From Corynebacterium kroppenstedtii (GTDB lineage Bacteria > Actinomycetota > Actinomycetes > Mycobacteriales > Mycobacteriaceae): a stretch of DNA of 15,926 nt. The notes under the pieces were generated by a model. It saw only the letters and a list, made by a program, of their open reading frames with translations. It made no database searches and was not told the origin of the DNA. Shown in pieces: positions 7,511-14,912 of the stretch. The position numbers and the translations under genes were made by a program. The DNA is taken from assembly GCF_003243515.1 (NCBI RefSeq), contig NZ_QFRA01000039.1, forward strand, positions 1-15,926, given 5' to 3'. Numbering within the stretch: position 1 is the first letter of the stretch; each line of letters opens with the position of its first letter.

Positions 7511-7573
7511 CGTGGGGCCTCTCCTGGTTGATCACATACCCTACTTGGAATAGTACATACCGGCAGGTGGCAC

Positions 7574-9037
7574 CTAACATTCAGGCACGTTGACGGCGAC
7601 GTGCAACGCAAGCCCACCGCCCGCGGTCTCCTTATAGCGATCCGACATATCCGCGCCGGTTTCCTTCATCGTGGTGATGACTTCATCCAGGCTCACGCGG
7701 TGGGTGCCGTCGCCGCGCAAGGACATACGCGCCGCATTGATAGCTTTACCAGCAGAAATGGCGTTCCGTTCGATGCACGGGACTTGGACCAGCCCGCTAA
7801 TCGGATCGCAGGTGAGGCCTAGGGAATGCTCCATCGCGATTTCCGCGGCATTTTCGACTTGTTGGGGTGTTTCGCCCAAGACCTCGGCCAGACCCGCGGC
7901 GGCCATCGACGCTGCTGAGCCCACTTCGCCCTGGCATCCCACTTCGGCCCCGGAAATGGAGGCCCGCTCCTTATATAAGGAGCCCACCGCCGCGGCAGCC
8001 AAAAGGAATCGACGTGCAGTGCCCTGCGGGTCCTTGCGGCCGGCCGGGGTGAAGGTGAGGGCATAAAAACCAACCGCCGGAATGATCCCCGCTGCCCCAT
8101 TCGTCGGAGCTGTCACAACGCGACCACCAGCAGCGTTTTCTTCGTTGACTGCGAGGGCAACTAAGTTCACCCAATCGGTGGAAAACTCGGCTGTTTGATG
8201 CGGGTCATCAAGAACAAGGTCGCTGTACCACTTCCGGGCACGACGCCGCACGCCCAGGCCACCGGGCAAAATGCCCTCCTGGCTCACCCCGCGTTTGGCA
8301 CAGTCAGACATGGCCTCCGCGATGGCGTCAAGGTCGACGTTGATCTGAGGATCGCTTCTTCTCGACTGCTCACACTTGCGCTGAACTTCTGCGACGGAGC
8401 CTCCCAGCTGCTCGGCTTTTGCCACGAGTTCCTTACTCGAGGTGAACAACCAGGGGCCGGTCAAGGCGTCTTGGTCCGGGACTTCTTCCTTCGTTCGGAT
8501 AAAGCCCCCGCCAATGGAATAGAACGTTTGTTTATAGCGCTGACCGCGCACAATGGCGGAAAATGTGACGGCATTCGTGTGAATGGTCCGCACCACCGTC
8601 GGACGAAGAACGATATCTTCAAAACCACACTGGAACTGCAGGGATTTATCCCCCGCAAGATTGATCGTTCGTGTGCGCCGAATCTCCTCCAACCGTGGCC
8701 CCATGAAGTCAGGGTCGACGGTAGCCGGATCTGCACCATCGAGCCCCAACAGGCATGCGCCTAGGGTTCCGTGCCCAGCCCCCGTCGCGGCGAGAGAGCC
8801 GTAGAGAATAACGGTGATGCTCTCTGGATCCTGAGTGACAGCACCACCGACCAGCTCGACGTATTCATCGTCGGCAAGACCCGAATCGGCCGTGGACGGG
8901 ATGTCGTCGGCCGATGTCGTGGTTAAGCGCTCACGTAAGCTACGTGCAAATTCGAGCCCAGCACGCATTGGTCCCACAGTGTGCGAACTCGATGGCCCCA
9001 CACCAATGCGAAATAGTTCAAATGTGCTCACAGTCAT
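7574..9037 (-). CDS. sdaA: L-serine ammonia-lyase (serine dehydratase), single-chain iron-sulfur type
   Basis: A 487-residue enzyme converting L-serine to pyruvate and ammonia in the cytoplasm. The N-terminal beta domain starts with FELFRIGVGPSSSHTVGPMR (6-25), the substrate-loop signature. The C-terminal alpha domain contains APTNGAAGIIPA (310-321) and SGAEVGCQGEVGSA (362-375). Likely cluster-binding cysteines are Cys368, Cys410 (TCDPISG) and Cys421 (PCIERN). The protein ends in Cys487 (NVPEC), matching the C-terminal cysteine that folds back into the active site of the Legionella-type enzyme. Length and domain order are normal for the fused type. The ATG at 9037 has no convincing ribosome site, so the exact start (ATG, or GTG two codons later) is less certain. 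The next gene downstream is ppk2, 63 nt away. Confidence 0.95.
   Translation of the reverse strand: MTVSTFELFRIGVGPSSSHTVGPMRAGLEFARSLRERLTTTSADDIPSTADSGLADDEYVELVGGAVTQDPESITVILYGSLAATGAGHGTLGACLLGLDGADPATVDPDFMGPRLEEIRRTRTINLAGDKSLQFQCGFEDIVLRPTVVRTIHTNAVTFSAIVRGQRYKQTFYSIGGGFIRTKEEVPDQDALTGPWLFTSSKELVAKAEQLGGSVAEVQRKCEQSRRSDPQINVDLDAIAEAMSDCAKRGVSQEGILPGGLGVRRRARKWYSDLVLDDPHQTAEFSTDWVNLVALAVNEENAAGGRVVTAPTNGAAGIIPAVGFYALTFTPAGRKDPQGTARRFLLAAAAVGSLYKERASISGAEVGCQGEVGSAASMAAAGLAEVLGETPQQVENAAEIAMEHSLGLTCDPISGLVQVPCIERNAISAGKAINAARMSLRGDGTHRVSLDEVITTMKETGADMSDRYKETAGGGLALHVAVNVPEC
7966..7983. repeat. 18-bp perfect palindrome inside sdaA
   Basis: GCTCCTTATATAAGGAGC is a perfect inverted repeat in the coding region for the conserved Gly-Ser-Leu-Tyr-Lys-Glu-Arg stretch. 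Its AT-rich centre also resembles a -10 box. It may be a chance result of codon choice. Confidence 0.5.
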
Positions 9038-9085
9038 ATGGACGAGGATAACGCGCTACCTACGCTCCTGTAATGTCACACGTGC

Positions 9086-9110
9086 TGTTGAGTGAAAATA
9101 TCACTCAACA
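9086..9110. terminator. 10-bp perfect hairpin overlapping the ABM gene stop
   Basis: Arms TGTTGAGTGA (9086-9095) and TCACTCAACA (9101-9110) with the 5-nt loop AAATA; after one mismatch, GTG/CAC can extend the stem. The right arm includes the last codons and TGA stop of the ABM gene on the minus strand. It sits between that gene and sdaA, so it may end or process the upstream transcript or protect its 3' end. There is no T-run after it on the minus strand. Confidence 0.6.
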
Positions 9111-9436
9111 CCACCAATGGTGACCTCGGACATATCGTCCCAGCCAGAGCGATCTTCCATGGTTGTGTTGATAATCTTCGGCCTGGACTGCAGAACTTTG
9201 TTCATCTCCTCAATGCCTTTAGCGAAGTGATCAGACTCGGCGTGAACCTTGCCGGCCTCCGCATCCTTGTAGGCCTCGATCAAAATGTATTCGTTGGGGT
9301 CATCGGTGTTCCGGTACCACTCGAAGAACAGGCATCCTGGCTCCTGGCGGCATGCCTGGGTGAATTTATCCATTTTCTCGCGGAATGACTCGACGAATTC
9401 TGGCTTCGGGCGGTACCTCACGTTAATAAGAATCAT
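9101..9436 (-). CDS. ABM-domain protein, putative quinol monooxygenase
   Basis: A 111-residue single-domain protein of the antibiotic biosynthesis monooxygenase (ABM, YgiN-like) ferredoxin-fold family, usually a dimer. The first strand MILINVRYRPKPE, the helix ESFREKMDKFTQACRQEPGC, the strand FFEWYRNTDDPNEYILIEAY and the segment HAESDHFAKGIEEMN follow the family pattern in order, including the conserved E-x-x-HxxSxHF-like block. Members are small cofactor-free oxygenases or related stress proteins; the substrate cannot be predicted. The ATG at 9436 is preceded by a GGGTGG-like site. The gene lies between the membrane hydrolase and sdaA, 63 nt from sdaA, and its stop codon is part of a strong hairpin. 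Confidence 0.85.
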   Translation of the reverse strand: MILINVRYRPKPEFVESFREKMDKFTQACRQEPGCLFFEWYRNTDDPNEYILIEAYKDAEAGKVHAESDHFAKGIEEMNKVLQSRPKIINTTMEDRSGWDDMSEVTIGGVE

Positions 9437-9524
9437 GCCACCCAGGGTAGCGATTCGGCTCCGGCTTCGTGGGAGGGGTGAGAGGCACAGTGGCGACGGT
9501 CCTCCCGCCGGCGGAGCCCGTGCG

Positions 9525-11570
9525 CTAGTTGCCGTTCATCTTCTTTTGGTCGACGCCGACTTCCTTTTCGGGTCTTTGCCCTTCCATCGCCGTCGCCAGT
9601 TGGTTTTTCAGACGTGGCATGTCGTCTTTGGTGAATTTTCCGTTCCCGGCAACGGCCGCCAACCCGTCGAGGAGCTGGAATCCATAGTTGTGGCCGTGGC
9701 CGTTGGGGACATTCGCTGCGACGGGGAGATCCAGCGTGACCTGCCAGAACGTGAGAATCGGCACCCATGTCATCGCGGGCGAGCGATCCCCTTTGGGCGG
9801 CTCTTTTAACCAATCCGGCCGGTGAAAGAGGAGTTTCGGCGACCACCACACCACCGGATCCGACGGGTGCTGCAGATACAGCACACGCGGGCCCGGCCAC
9901 AGTGGGCTGTCTTCACGGGTCGCCGGTTCGTGCGACTCCTCCCAGGACCAAATCTTCTTCGGGCCGTTGGCAAAGCGCACGGTCAACCCATCGGAATAGG
10001 TGGGTTCTACTTCCGGGGTCCCCAGGTCACGTCGGGCCACAAATTGGCTCCATAAATTGTTGCTATTTTGCGGCCCCACCCATAGAACACCATTAACCGA
10101 GTTCACGATGTCGCGCAAGCCGGAAAAAGCTCCCTCACCGGCGGAGGTCCCTAGAGACTCGCCGTACACATAGATGCGCGGGCGGTGATCTTTCGGCAGC
10201 GTATTCCACCAATCGACCACGGTGTTAATGAGAACCTTGCCGGCTTCTTTCACTCGCTGTCTGTCCGCAACGAACTGCAAACCACTGGGGAGGAACGAAT
10301 ACTGATCCGCAGCAATCGCCGTATTGCCGTTAAACATCAACTCGATGGCCTGGGCAGCAGTCGGGTTCACCCACCCCGTCCCCGTCGTCGGGATAACAAA
10401 AAGAACTTCGCGGTTGGCGGCATGGGTTCGCTCCAACTCACGGACGACGAGATTCGCGCGGGCTTGATCATCCGGCTCGTTCTTGAGCCCGCCGTAGACA
10501 CGGATCGGCTCCTTCGCCGGCTGGCCGGTGAGTTCTTCCAGCTCATCTTTGTGCAAACCCAAGCCCGTGAACCGCGTGCCAAACGCACCAAGCCCGTCCC
10601 AGGACGCCTCGGACTGTGGACTACCTGACCGCTCCGGGACCGTCGGCTGGACCAGGTCAGACCGGATCTTGTTATTCCGCACTGAGAACACTCGTTCCGC
10701 GACGGACATCGTCGTTCCTGGCACGATTTTGTCGCCGACAAAAACCAGGACGACGACAACGACGAGCCACGCGGCGATGGTCCTCGTGGCATCTCCCCAT
10801 CGCTGCGGGCCGTGATCGGCCAACCACTCGACCAGGTTGATGAGCAGGCGGACAACCCCCACGACGGCGGCCCACAGGCCCAGGCCGACCGGGATGACCA
10901 GCAAGAACTTTGCCGGCGTATAGGCTTCCGCCCCCATCGTCCGGGCGATCTGGTTTTGCCACCGGACCGCAAAGAGAGACATGATGATCGTCGCAATGGG
11001 GACAGCGATAAAAAAGGCTGCGTCGAGAGCGAACCGCCACCGGAACCGTAACGATCCGCCCATGAACGTGGGTTTTCGTACCTCGGCCTCTAAACGACGC
11101 ATCGCTGTTTCGAGCCGACGGTCCGAACCCCACCGCCATCGGGGCAGGCGCAAGGACAAATCCTCCACCCGGGGCGCGATGAGGTCGTCCAGCCACAGGT
11201 CCCAAATCCAGTGGATGACCACGCCGAGCGCATACGCCGTCACGGCCGACACACCACAGACCACGCCTTGGAAAAGCCACGTGCGGGGCAGAAGGGATGG
11301 GGTCATGGCCATCAAGAACGCGACCGTTCCCAGGACTACACCGACGGGGTCAGGGCGGAGCCACAGCCAGGCCAACATGAGCCGGCGTCGAATCGGGGCG
11401 TCACGGTCCGAGTAGGAGTCCACCGCCGTGCTGAGGAAAACGGGGGCGTCGTCGGCACGGCGATAGAACTCCACGTCACGGTCGAAGTCTTTTCCGAAGT
11501 CGAAGGTGAGCTGCTGACCTGGCTTCGACACATCCCGTGACGAGCGTTGTCCCTGGTTCGCCGTCGCCAT
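9525..11570 (-). CDS. Membrane-anchored alpha/beta-hydrolase (actinobacterial two-domain family)
   Basis: A 681-residue protein. Residues 75-120, 180-202, 222-250 and 264-283 are hydrophobic and give roughly five membrane helices, matching the N-terminal membrane domain of the family (Abhydrolase_9_N type). The C-terminal ~370 residues form the hydrolase domain: nucleophile Ser472 in YGESLGTSAGEG, probable acid Asp571 in HPSDPVVWW, and a His in NGHGHNYG (625 or 627). The family is widespread in Corynebacterium and Mycobacterium; an ester or lipid substrate in the cell envelope is plausible but not known. The ATG at 11570 has AGGAGGG about 6 nt upstream. It lies 72 nt downstream of the ABC-F gene and could share its transcript. 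A GC-rich palindrome, CCGCCGGCGG, lies just after the stop. Confidence 0.88.
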   Translation of the reverse strand: MATANQGQRSSRDVSKPGQQLTFDFGKDFDRDVEFYRRADDAPVFLSTAVDSYSDRDAPIRRRLMLAWLWLRPDPVGVVLGTVAFLMAMTPSLLPRTWLFQGVVCGVSAVTAYALGVVIHWIWDLWLDDLIAPRVEDLSLRLPRWRWGSDRRLETAMRRLEAEVRKPTFMGGSLRFRWRFALDAAFFIAVPIATIIMSLFAVRWQNQIARTMGAEAYTPAKFLLVIPVGLGLWAAVVGVVRLLINLVEWLADHGPQRWGDATRTIAAWLVVVVVLVFVGDKIVPGTTMSVAERVFSVRNNKIRSDLVQPTVPERSGSPQSEASWDGLGAFGTRFTGLGLHKDELEELTGQPAKEPIRVYGGLKNEPDDQARANLVVRELERTHAANREVLFVIPTTGTGWVNPTAAQAIELMFNGNTAIAADQYSFLPSGLQFVADRQRVKEAGKVLINTVVDWWNTLPKDHRPRIYVYGESLGTSAGEGAFSGLRDIVNSVNGVLWVGPQNSNNLWSQFVARRDLGTPEVEPTYSDGLTVRFANGPKKIWSWEESHEPATREDSPLWPGPRVLYLQHPSDPVVWWSPKLLFHRPDWLKEPPKGDRSPAMTWVPILTFWQVTLDLPVAANVPNGHGHNYGFQLLDGLAAVAGNGKFTKDDMPRLKNQLATAMEGQRPEKEVGVDQKKMNGN

Positions 11571-11601
11571 CCGCTACCCTCCTGGTCTGTACTGACCGCC
11601 A

Positions 11602-11635
11602 CCGGATGTCGTCCACTCCCTCCGTGAGAATCCGG
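11602..11635. repeat. Inverted repeat CCGGAT...ATCCGG between ABC-F and hydrolase genes
   Basis: Six-bp arms at 11602-11607 and 11630-11635 with a 22-nt loop, in the 72-nt gap. It could be a weak terminator or a regulatory site; no T-run is present. Confidence 0.25.
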
Positions 11636-11642
11636 GGCGAGC

Positions 11643-13463
11643 CTACTGCTGCTCGAACTTTTCGCCGTACTCCATCCAGACCATTTCCAGTTCTTCCCTT
11701 TCTTCACGGGCCTGGGACAGATCTCTATCCAATTCAGTCAATTTCTCTGTGTCCGCGCCATTCGAATTGCTCGCGACATCAGCCATGTCCTGCTGGATTT
11801 TCTCTTCTCTCTTCTGAACTTTGGCGATCTTTCGTTCAAGAGAGTTCATTTCCTTAGAGATTTTATGTTTTTCAGCCGCCGAAAGGGAACCCTGCTTCTG
11901 TTGGTTACCCGTAGCAATGGCCTCTGTTCCCGCGGCAAACCCAGTTCCCGACGCCGCATGATCAGCCATGGAACGTCGGCGCTCGAGATATTCGTCGATA
12001 CCGCCTGGTAGATGCGTTACATCACCATCACCGAATAAGGCGAAAACACTGTCGCAAATACGCTCAATCAGGTAGCGATCGTGCGAAATCACGATCAGCG
12101 TTCCCGGCCACCCGTCCAGCATCGACTCCAATTCCTGGAGAGTGTCGATGTCGAGATCGTTGGTGGGCTCGTCGAGAAGCAAAAGATTCGGTTCCGACAT
12201 CAAAATCCGGGTGAGTTGTAGCCGACGACGCTCGCCACCCGACAAATCACGCACGGGCTGACGCTGCCGCTTGACCGGGAAACCTAGGCGCTCGGCGACT
12301 TGCGAGGCGGACATTTCCTTCTTGCCCAACACGACGTACTCGGCCACCGCCTTGATCGCGTCAATGACGGCGAGATCCTCGGGAATATCCTCGAGTTCCT
12401 GCCGCAACCAGCCCAAACGGAGCGTCTTGCCCTCGCGGCGATGCCCCGCAACCATCGGATAACCACCGGCGATCGTCCGCATCACCGTCGTTTTGCCCGA
12501 ACCATTGACCCCGACGAGGCCGATGCGCTCCCCCGGGCCAATGCGCCACGTCAGGTCGTCCACCAACACGCGCCCATCCGGCGTGGCAATCGTGGCGTCC
12601 ACGAGGTCCACCACGATTTTCCCCTGGCGCTGCTTGGAAAACGCCATCAGCTCCACCGTGTTACGCGGCGCCGGGACGTCGGCGATGAGCGCTTCGGCGG
12701 CTTCCACCCGGTATCGGGGTTTCGACGTGCGGGCGGGCGCTCCGCGACGCAGCCACGCCAACTCTTTCCGCGCCAGGTTTTGGCGGCGCTGCTCTGCCGC
12801 GTCGGCCTGGTGCTGGCGCTCGGCGCGGGCGAACATCCAGTCGTTATATCCACCTTCATAGGTGTCCACCGAACCGTCGTGGACCTCCCACGTGCGCGTC
12901 GCCACGGTGTCCAAGAACCAGCGGTCGTGGGTCACGATCACTTGGGCGCAGTTCCGGTGTCGCAAATGATCGGCCAACCACTGAACACCCTCGATATCGA
13001 GGTGGTTGGTGGGCTCGTCGAGAACTAGGACATCAACTTTTCGCACCAGAGCAGCCGCGAGCATGACCCGACGGAATTGGCCACCGGAGATGGAATCGGT
13101 CGGCTCGTCCAACAGTTCCGACAGGTCAAGGCCGGCAATGATGGACCGTACCTCGGGGTCGGCGGCCCACTCGTAGGCGGCTTTCTCCCCGACGATCATC
13201 TGAATGACGGAGGCCGATGAGCTCTGCGCACGCTGGGCCACGGTCGCGATCTGGACAGAGCGCCCGTGGGTGACTCGGCCGGAATCGGGCTCGATGTTTC
13301 GAGTCAGAACACCGAGCAAGGTGGACTTTCCGCCGCCGTTGAGCCCCACGACACCGATCCTGTCGTCCTCATTCACCGCCACCGTCACGTCGTCGAGCAC
13401 CGTCGTGATGCCGCGGGTCATGGTGACGGAATCCGTCGTGATGAGCGGGCGTACTGCTGCCAT
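11643..13463 (-). CDS. ABC-F family ATPase (Uup/EttA-like)
   Basis: A 606-residue soluble protein with two ATP-binding domains and no membrane segments. Domain 1: Walker A GLNGGGKST (Lys46), signature SGGQ (126-129), Walker B VLVLDEPTNHLD (Glu150). Domain 2: Walker A GVNGSGKTT (Lys324), signature LSGGE (407-411), Walker B LLLLDEPTNDLD (Glu432). Both catalytic Glu residues are present. The linker between domains is charged and helical, and residues ~528-600 form a C-terminal coiled coil like that of Uup. ABC-F proteins act on the ribosome in translation or antibiotic protection. The ATG at 13463 is chosen because AAGGAG lies 12 nt upstream (13476-13481); a GTG at 13535 would add 24 residues without a ribosome site. 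It belongs to the conserved rsmA-ispE block, so a housekeeping role is likelier than resistance. Confidence 0.93.
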   Translation of the reverse strand: MAAVRPLITTDSVTMTRGITTVLDDVTVAVNEDDRIGVVGLNGGGKSTLLGVLTRNIEPDSGRVTHGRSVQIATVAQRAQSSSASVIQMIVGEKAAYEWAADPEVRSIIAGLDLSELLDEPTDSISGGQFRRVMLAAALVRKVDVLVLDEPTNHLDIEGVQWLADHLRHRNCAQVIVTHDRWFLDTVATRTWEVHDGSVDTYEGGYNDWMFARAERQHQADAAEQRRQNLARKELAWLRRGAPARTSKPRYRVEAAEALIADVPAPRNTVELMAFSKQRQGKIVVDLVDATIATPDGRVLVDDLTWRIGPGERIGLVGVNGSGKTTVMRTIAGGYPMVAGHRREGKTLRLGWLRQELEDIPEDLAVIDAIKAVAEYVVLGKKEMSASQVAERLGFPVKRQRQPVRDLSGGERRRLQLTRILMSEPNLLLLDEPTNDLDIDTLQELESMLDGWPGTLIVISHDRYLIERICDSVFALFGDGDVTHLPGGIDEYLERRRSMADHAASGTGFAAGTEAIATGNQQKQGSLSAAEKHKISKEMNSLERKIAKVQKREEKIQQDMADVASNSNGADTEKLTELDRDLSQAREEREELEMVWMEYGEKFEQQ

Positions 13464-13544
13464 TAGTTCTGTGAACTCCTTACTCGTGTGGGCGTGGAAC
13501 AGGCGACGCTGGTGGCATGCGATTCGGGCAGCCACCGATGAGGG

Positions 13545-14882
13545 TTAGGGCGATTTTTTATCCTCGTCAGAGACAAGGTGCGCACCACTCTGGTTTCCCG
13601 GCCTGTGGCTGGGTGCAATTCTAGCTGTGCGAACAACGCCGCTCCCCGCCAATTCGGCCTGCACGTCGCGGGCGTGGTCCTCGTCGACACACAGCATTGC
13701 GCAGGCTGGACCTTGCTGAGCCACGATGGTGCCGAGCGCACCCGCCCGCGTGCCGGCCTGAATAACCCGACGAAGGGACGGGACGACGCTGGTTGCTGCC
13801 GGGTACAGATCGTTGCCCATCGTCTTCGCAACGTCCGTGGGGTCGCACGATACGAGTGCGCGCTCAATGTCTTCTATATTGCCGACGCGGTACTGGGATC
13901 TCTTTCCCGACGCCATCTCCGCACGTTGTACGGCCAAGCGCTCGACGACGCGGTGGCACAACCCTGCCCCGCTCTCGTCGACGTCCTCGTCTTCGTCGTC
14001 ACTGTGCTGAGCGGACGGATTGTGGTGGGGCTGAGCGGCCTGTTCCTCGCGGGGTGGCGATGGCGCGGCCCATGGCATCGCCATCTCTGGCGATGTGACT
14101 ACCGGCATCGTTATCACCCACCACAAGGGACCTTGAGCCAAGAGAGGCGTCCGCTGGGTTGTGACGTCGGATCTTGGTTGCGCATTGTGATCCAGGTTGA
14201 TGAGACTCGTCCCGCCCTCAAGGGCAAGTTCGATGGCGGTGTATTCGTCGGGGCATTCTTCCCGCGCAATGCGGCGTATGACATTGCTCGACAAAGAGCC
14301 GACGCTGCTGGTCTCAGTTCCTCCTGGTGCGGAGAATCCCATCGCACGCACGATGAAGTGATAGCCAAAGAATCGGTCGGCGGCCACAATAGCTGCTGCG
14401 ACATCAGCTGCTTTACTTCCTAAACCCGCCGACAACGGGATGCGCTTCGTGATCTTCACGTCGACTCGTGGCAGGGCCAGCGATGGCGACATTACGGAGC
14501 GGTAGGCCTCAGCGATCCGCTCAACAATCCTCCACGCAACATTGTCCGGGCAGGTAGGCAGCTGACCCATCGGCACATTGCCGCCGACGGAAAGATCGTG
14601 GACGACGTTGCCCGTCGTCAGTGGTGATCTATCGACGGTTGATGCTTCTCTTAGACCGCGGTGCGAGTCCAACCCTGTACGCGGGGCCGTATCCGTGACT
14701 GGATGGATGGTGACGGAATTCTCTAGGGAAACCGACTGCGCAACTGATGTGAAACCTGACGAGTGAGCCTGGAGGTACACCGACAGGACGGCTGGTGCTT
14801 GTCCCGTGACACCGGCCCAGCCGTCGATGTACTGGTCCCAGTCCGAATTGAACACAGACCTATCGCCGTTACTGGACGTCAT
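13545..14882 (-). CDS. ispE: IspE homologue (GHMP-kinase fold) with eroded active-site motifs
   Basis: A 445-residue protein at the position of 4-diphosphocytidyl-2-C-methyl-D-erythritol kinase, the MEP-pathway enzyme that is usually ~310 residues in this group. The fold can be followed: NVAWRIVERIAE (114-125), ITKRIPLSAGLG (144-155), EGGTSL (222-227), LWWVIT (253-258), GNDLYPAATSVVPSLRRVI (356-374), QSGAHL (431-436). The hallmark residues are not retained. The APAKxN lysine is Val32 and the Asn is Ser34. The glycine-rich ATP loop reads AGLGSKAAD, with Lys and Ala replacing Gly and Ser. No Asp is found where GSDVPF is expected. The SGSGPT motif is AQQGPA (388-393). Residues ~275-305 are a Pro/Gln/His then Asp/Glu-rich insertion. 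The ATG at 14882 has a strong GGAGGTGAA site, so translation looks maintained. The symbol marks orthology by position, not proven activity. Confidence 0.78.
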   Translation of the reverse strand: MTSSNGDRSVFNSDWDQYIDGWAGVTGQAPAVLSVYLQAHSSGFTSVAQSVSLENSVTIHPVTDTAPRTGLDSHRGLREASTVDRSPLTTGNVVHDLSVGGNVPMGQLPTCPDNVAWRIVERIAEAYRSVMSPSLALPRVDVKITKRIPLSAGLGSKAADVAAAIVAADRFFGYHFIVRAMGFSAPGGTETSSVGSLSSNVIRRIAREECPDEYTAIELALEGGTSLINLDHNAQPRSDVTTQRTPLLAQGPLWWVITMPVVTSPEMAMPWAAPSPPREEQAAQPHHNPSAQHSDDEDEDVDESGAGLCHRVVERLAVQRAEMASGKRSQYRVGNIEDIERALVSCDPTDVAKTMGNDLYPAATSVVPSLRRVIQAGTRAGALGTIVAQQGPACAMLCVDEDHARDVQAELAGSGVVRTARIAPSHRPGNQSGAHLVSDEDKKSP

Positions 14883-14912
14883 GGTTTCACCTCCTCAACC
14901 ACCCGTTATCGA

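Noticed and set aside
8195..8764. 189-codon open frame on the plus strand opposite sdaA
   Set aside because: Antisense of the strongly conserved sdaA; no motif or independent start signal.
12300..13028. 242-codon open frame on the plus strand opposite the ABC-F gene
   Set aside because: It lies wholly within a clear ABC-F gene and its His/Arg-rich translation resembles no family.
13464..13535. Longer ABC-F start (GTG at 13535)
   Set aside because: The extra 24 residues have no ribosome site and no ABC-F-like content; ATG 13463 has AAGGAG upstream.
13578..14423. 281-codon open frame on the plus strand opposite the ispE-like gene
   Set aside because: No recognisable domain, no ribosome site, and arginine/cysteine-rich composition typical of the antisense of a GC-rich gene. 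The minus-strand frame keeps IspE-family blocks.
13545..14882. Possibility that the odd IspE motifs result from a frameshift
   Set aside because: I translated the whole region by hand; the frame is continuous and the flanking family blocks are all in the same frame. No other frame supplies the missing motifs.
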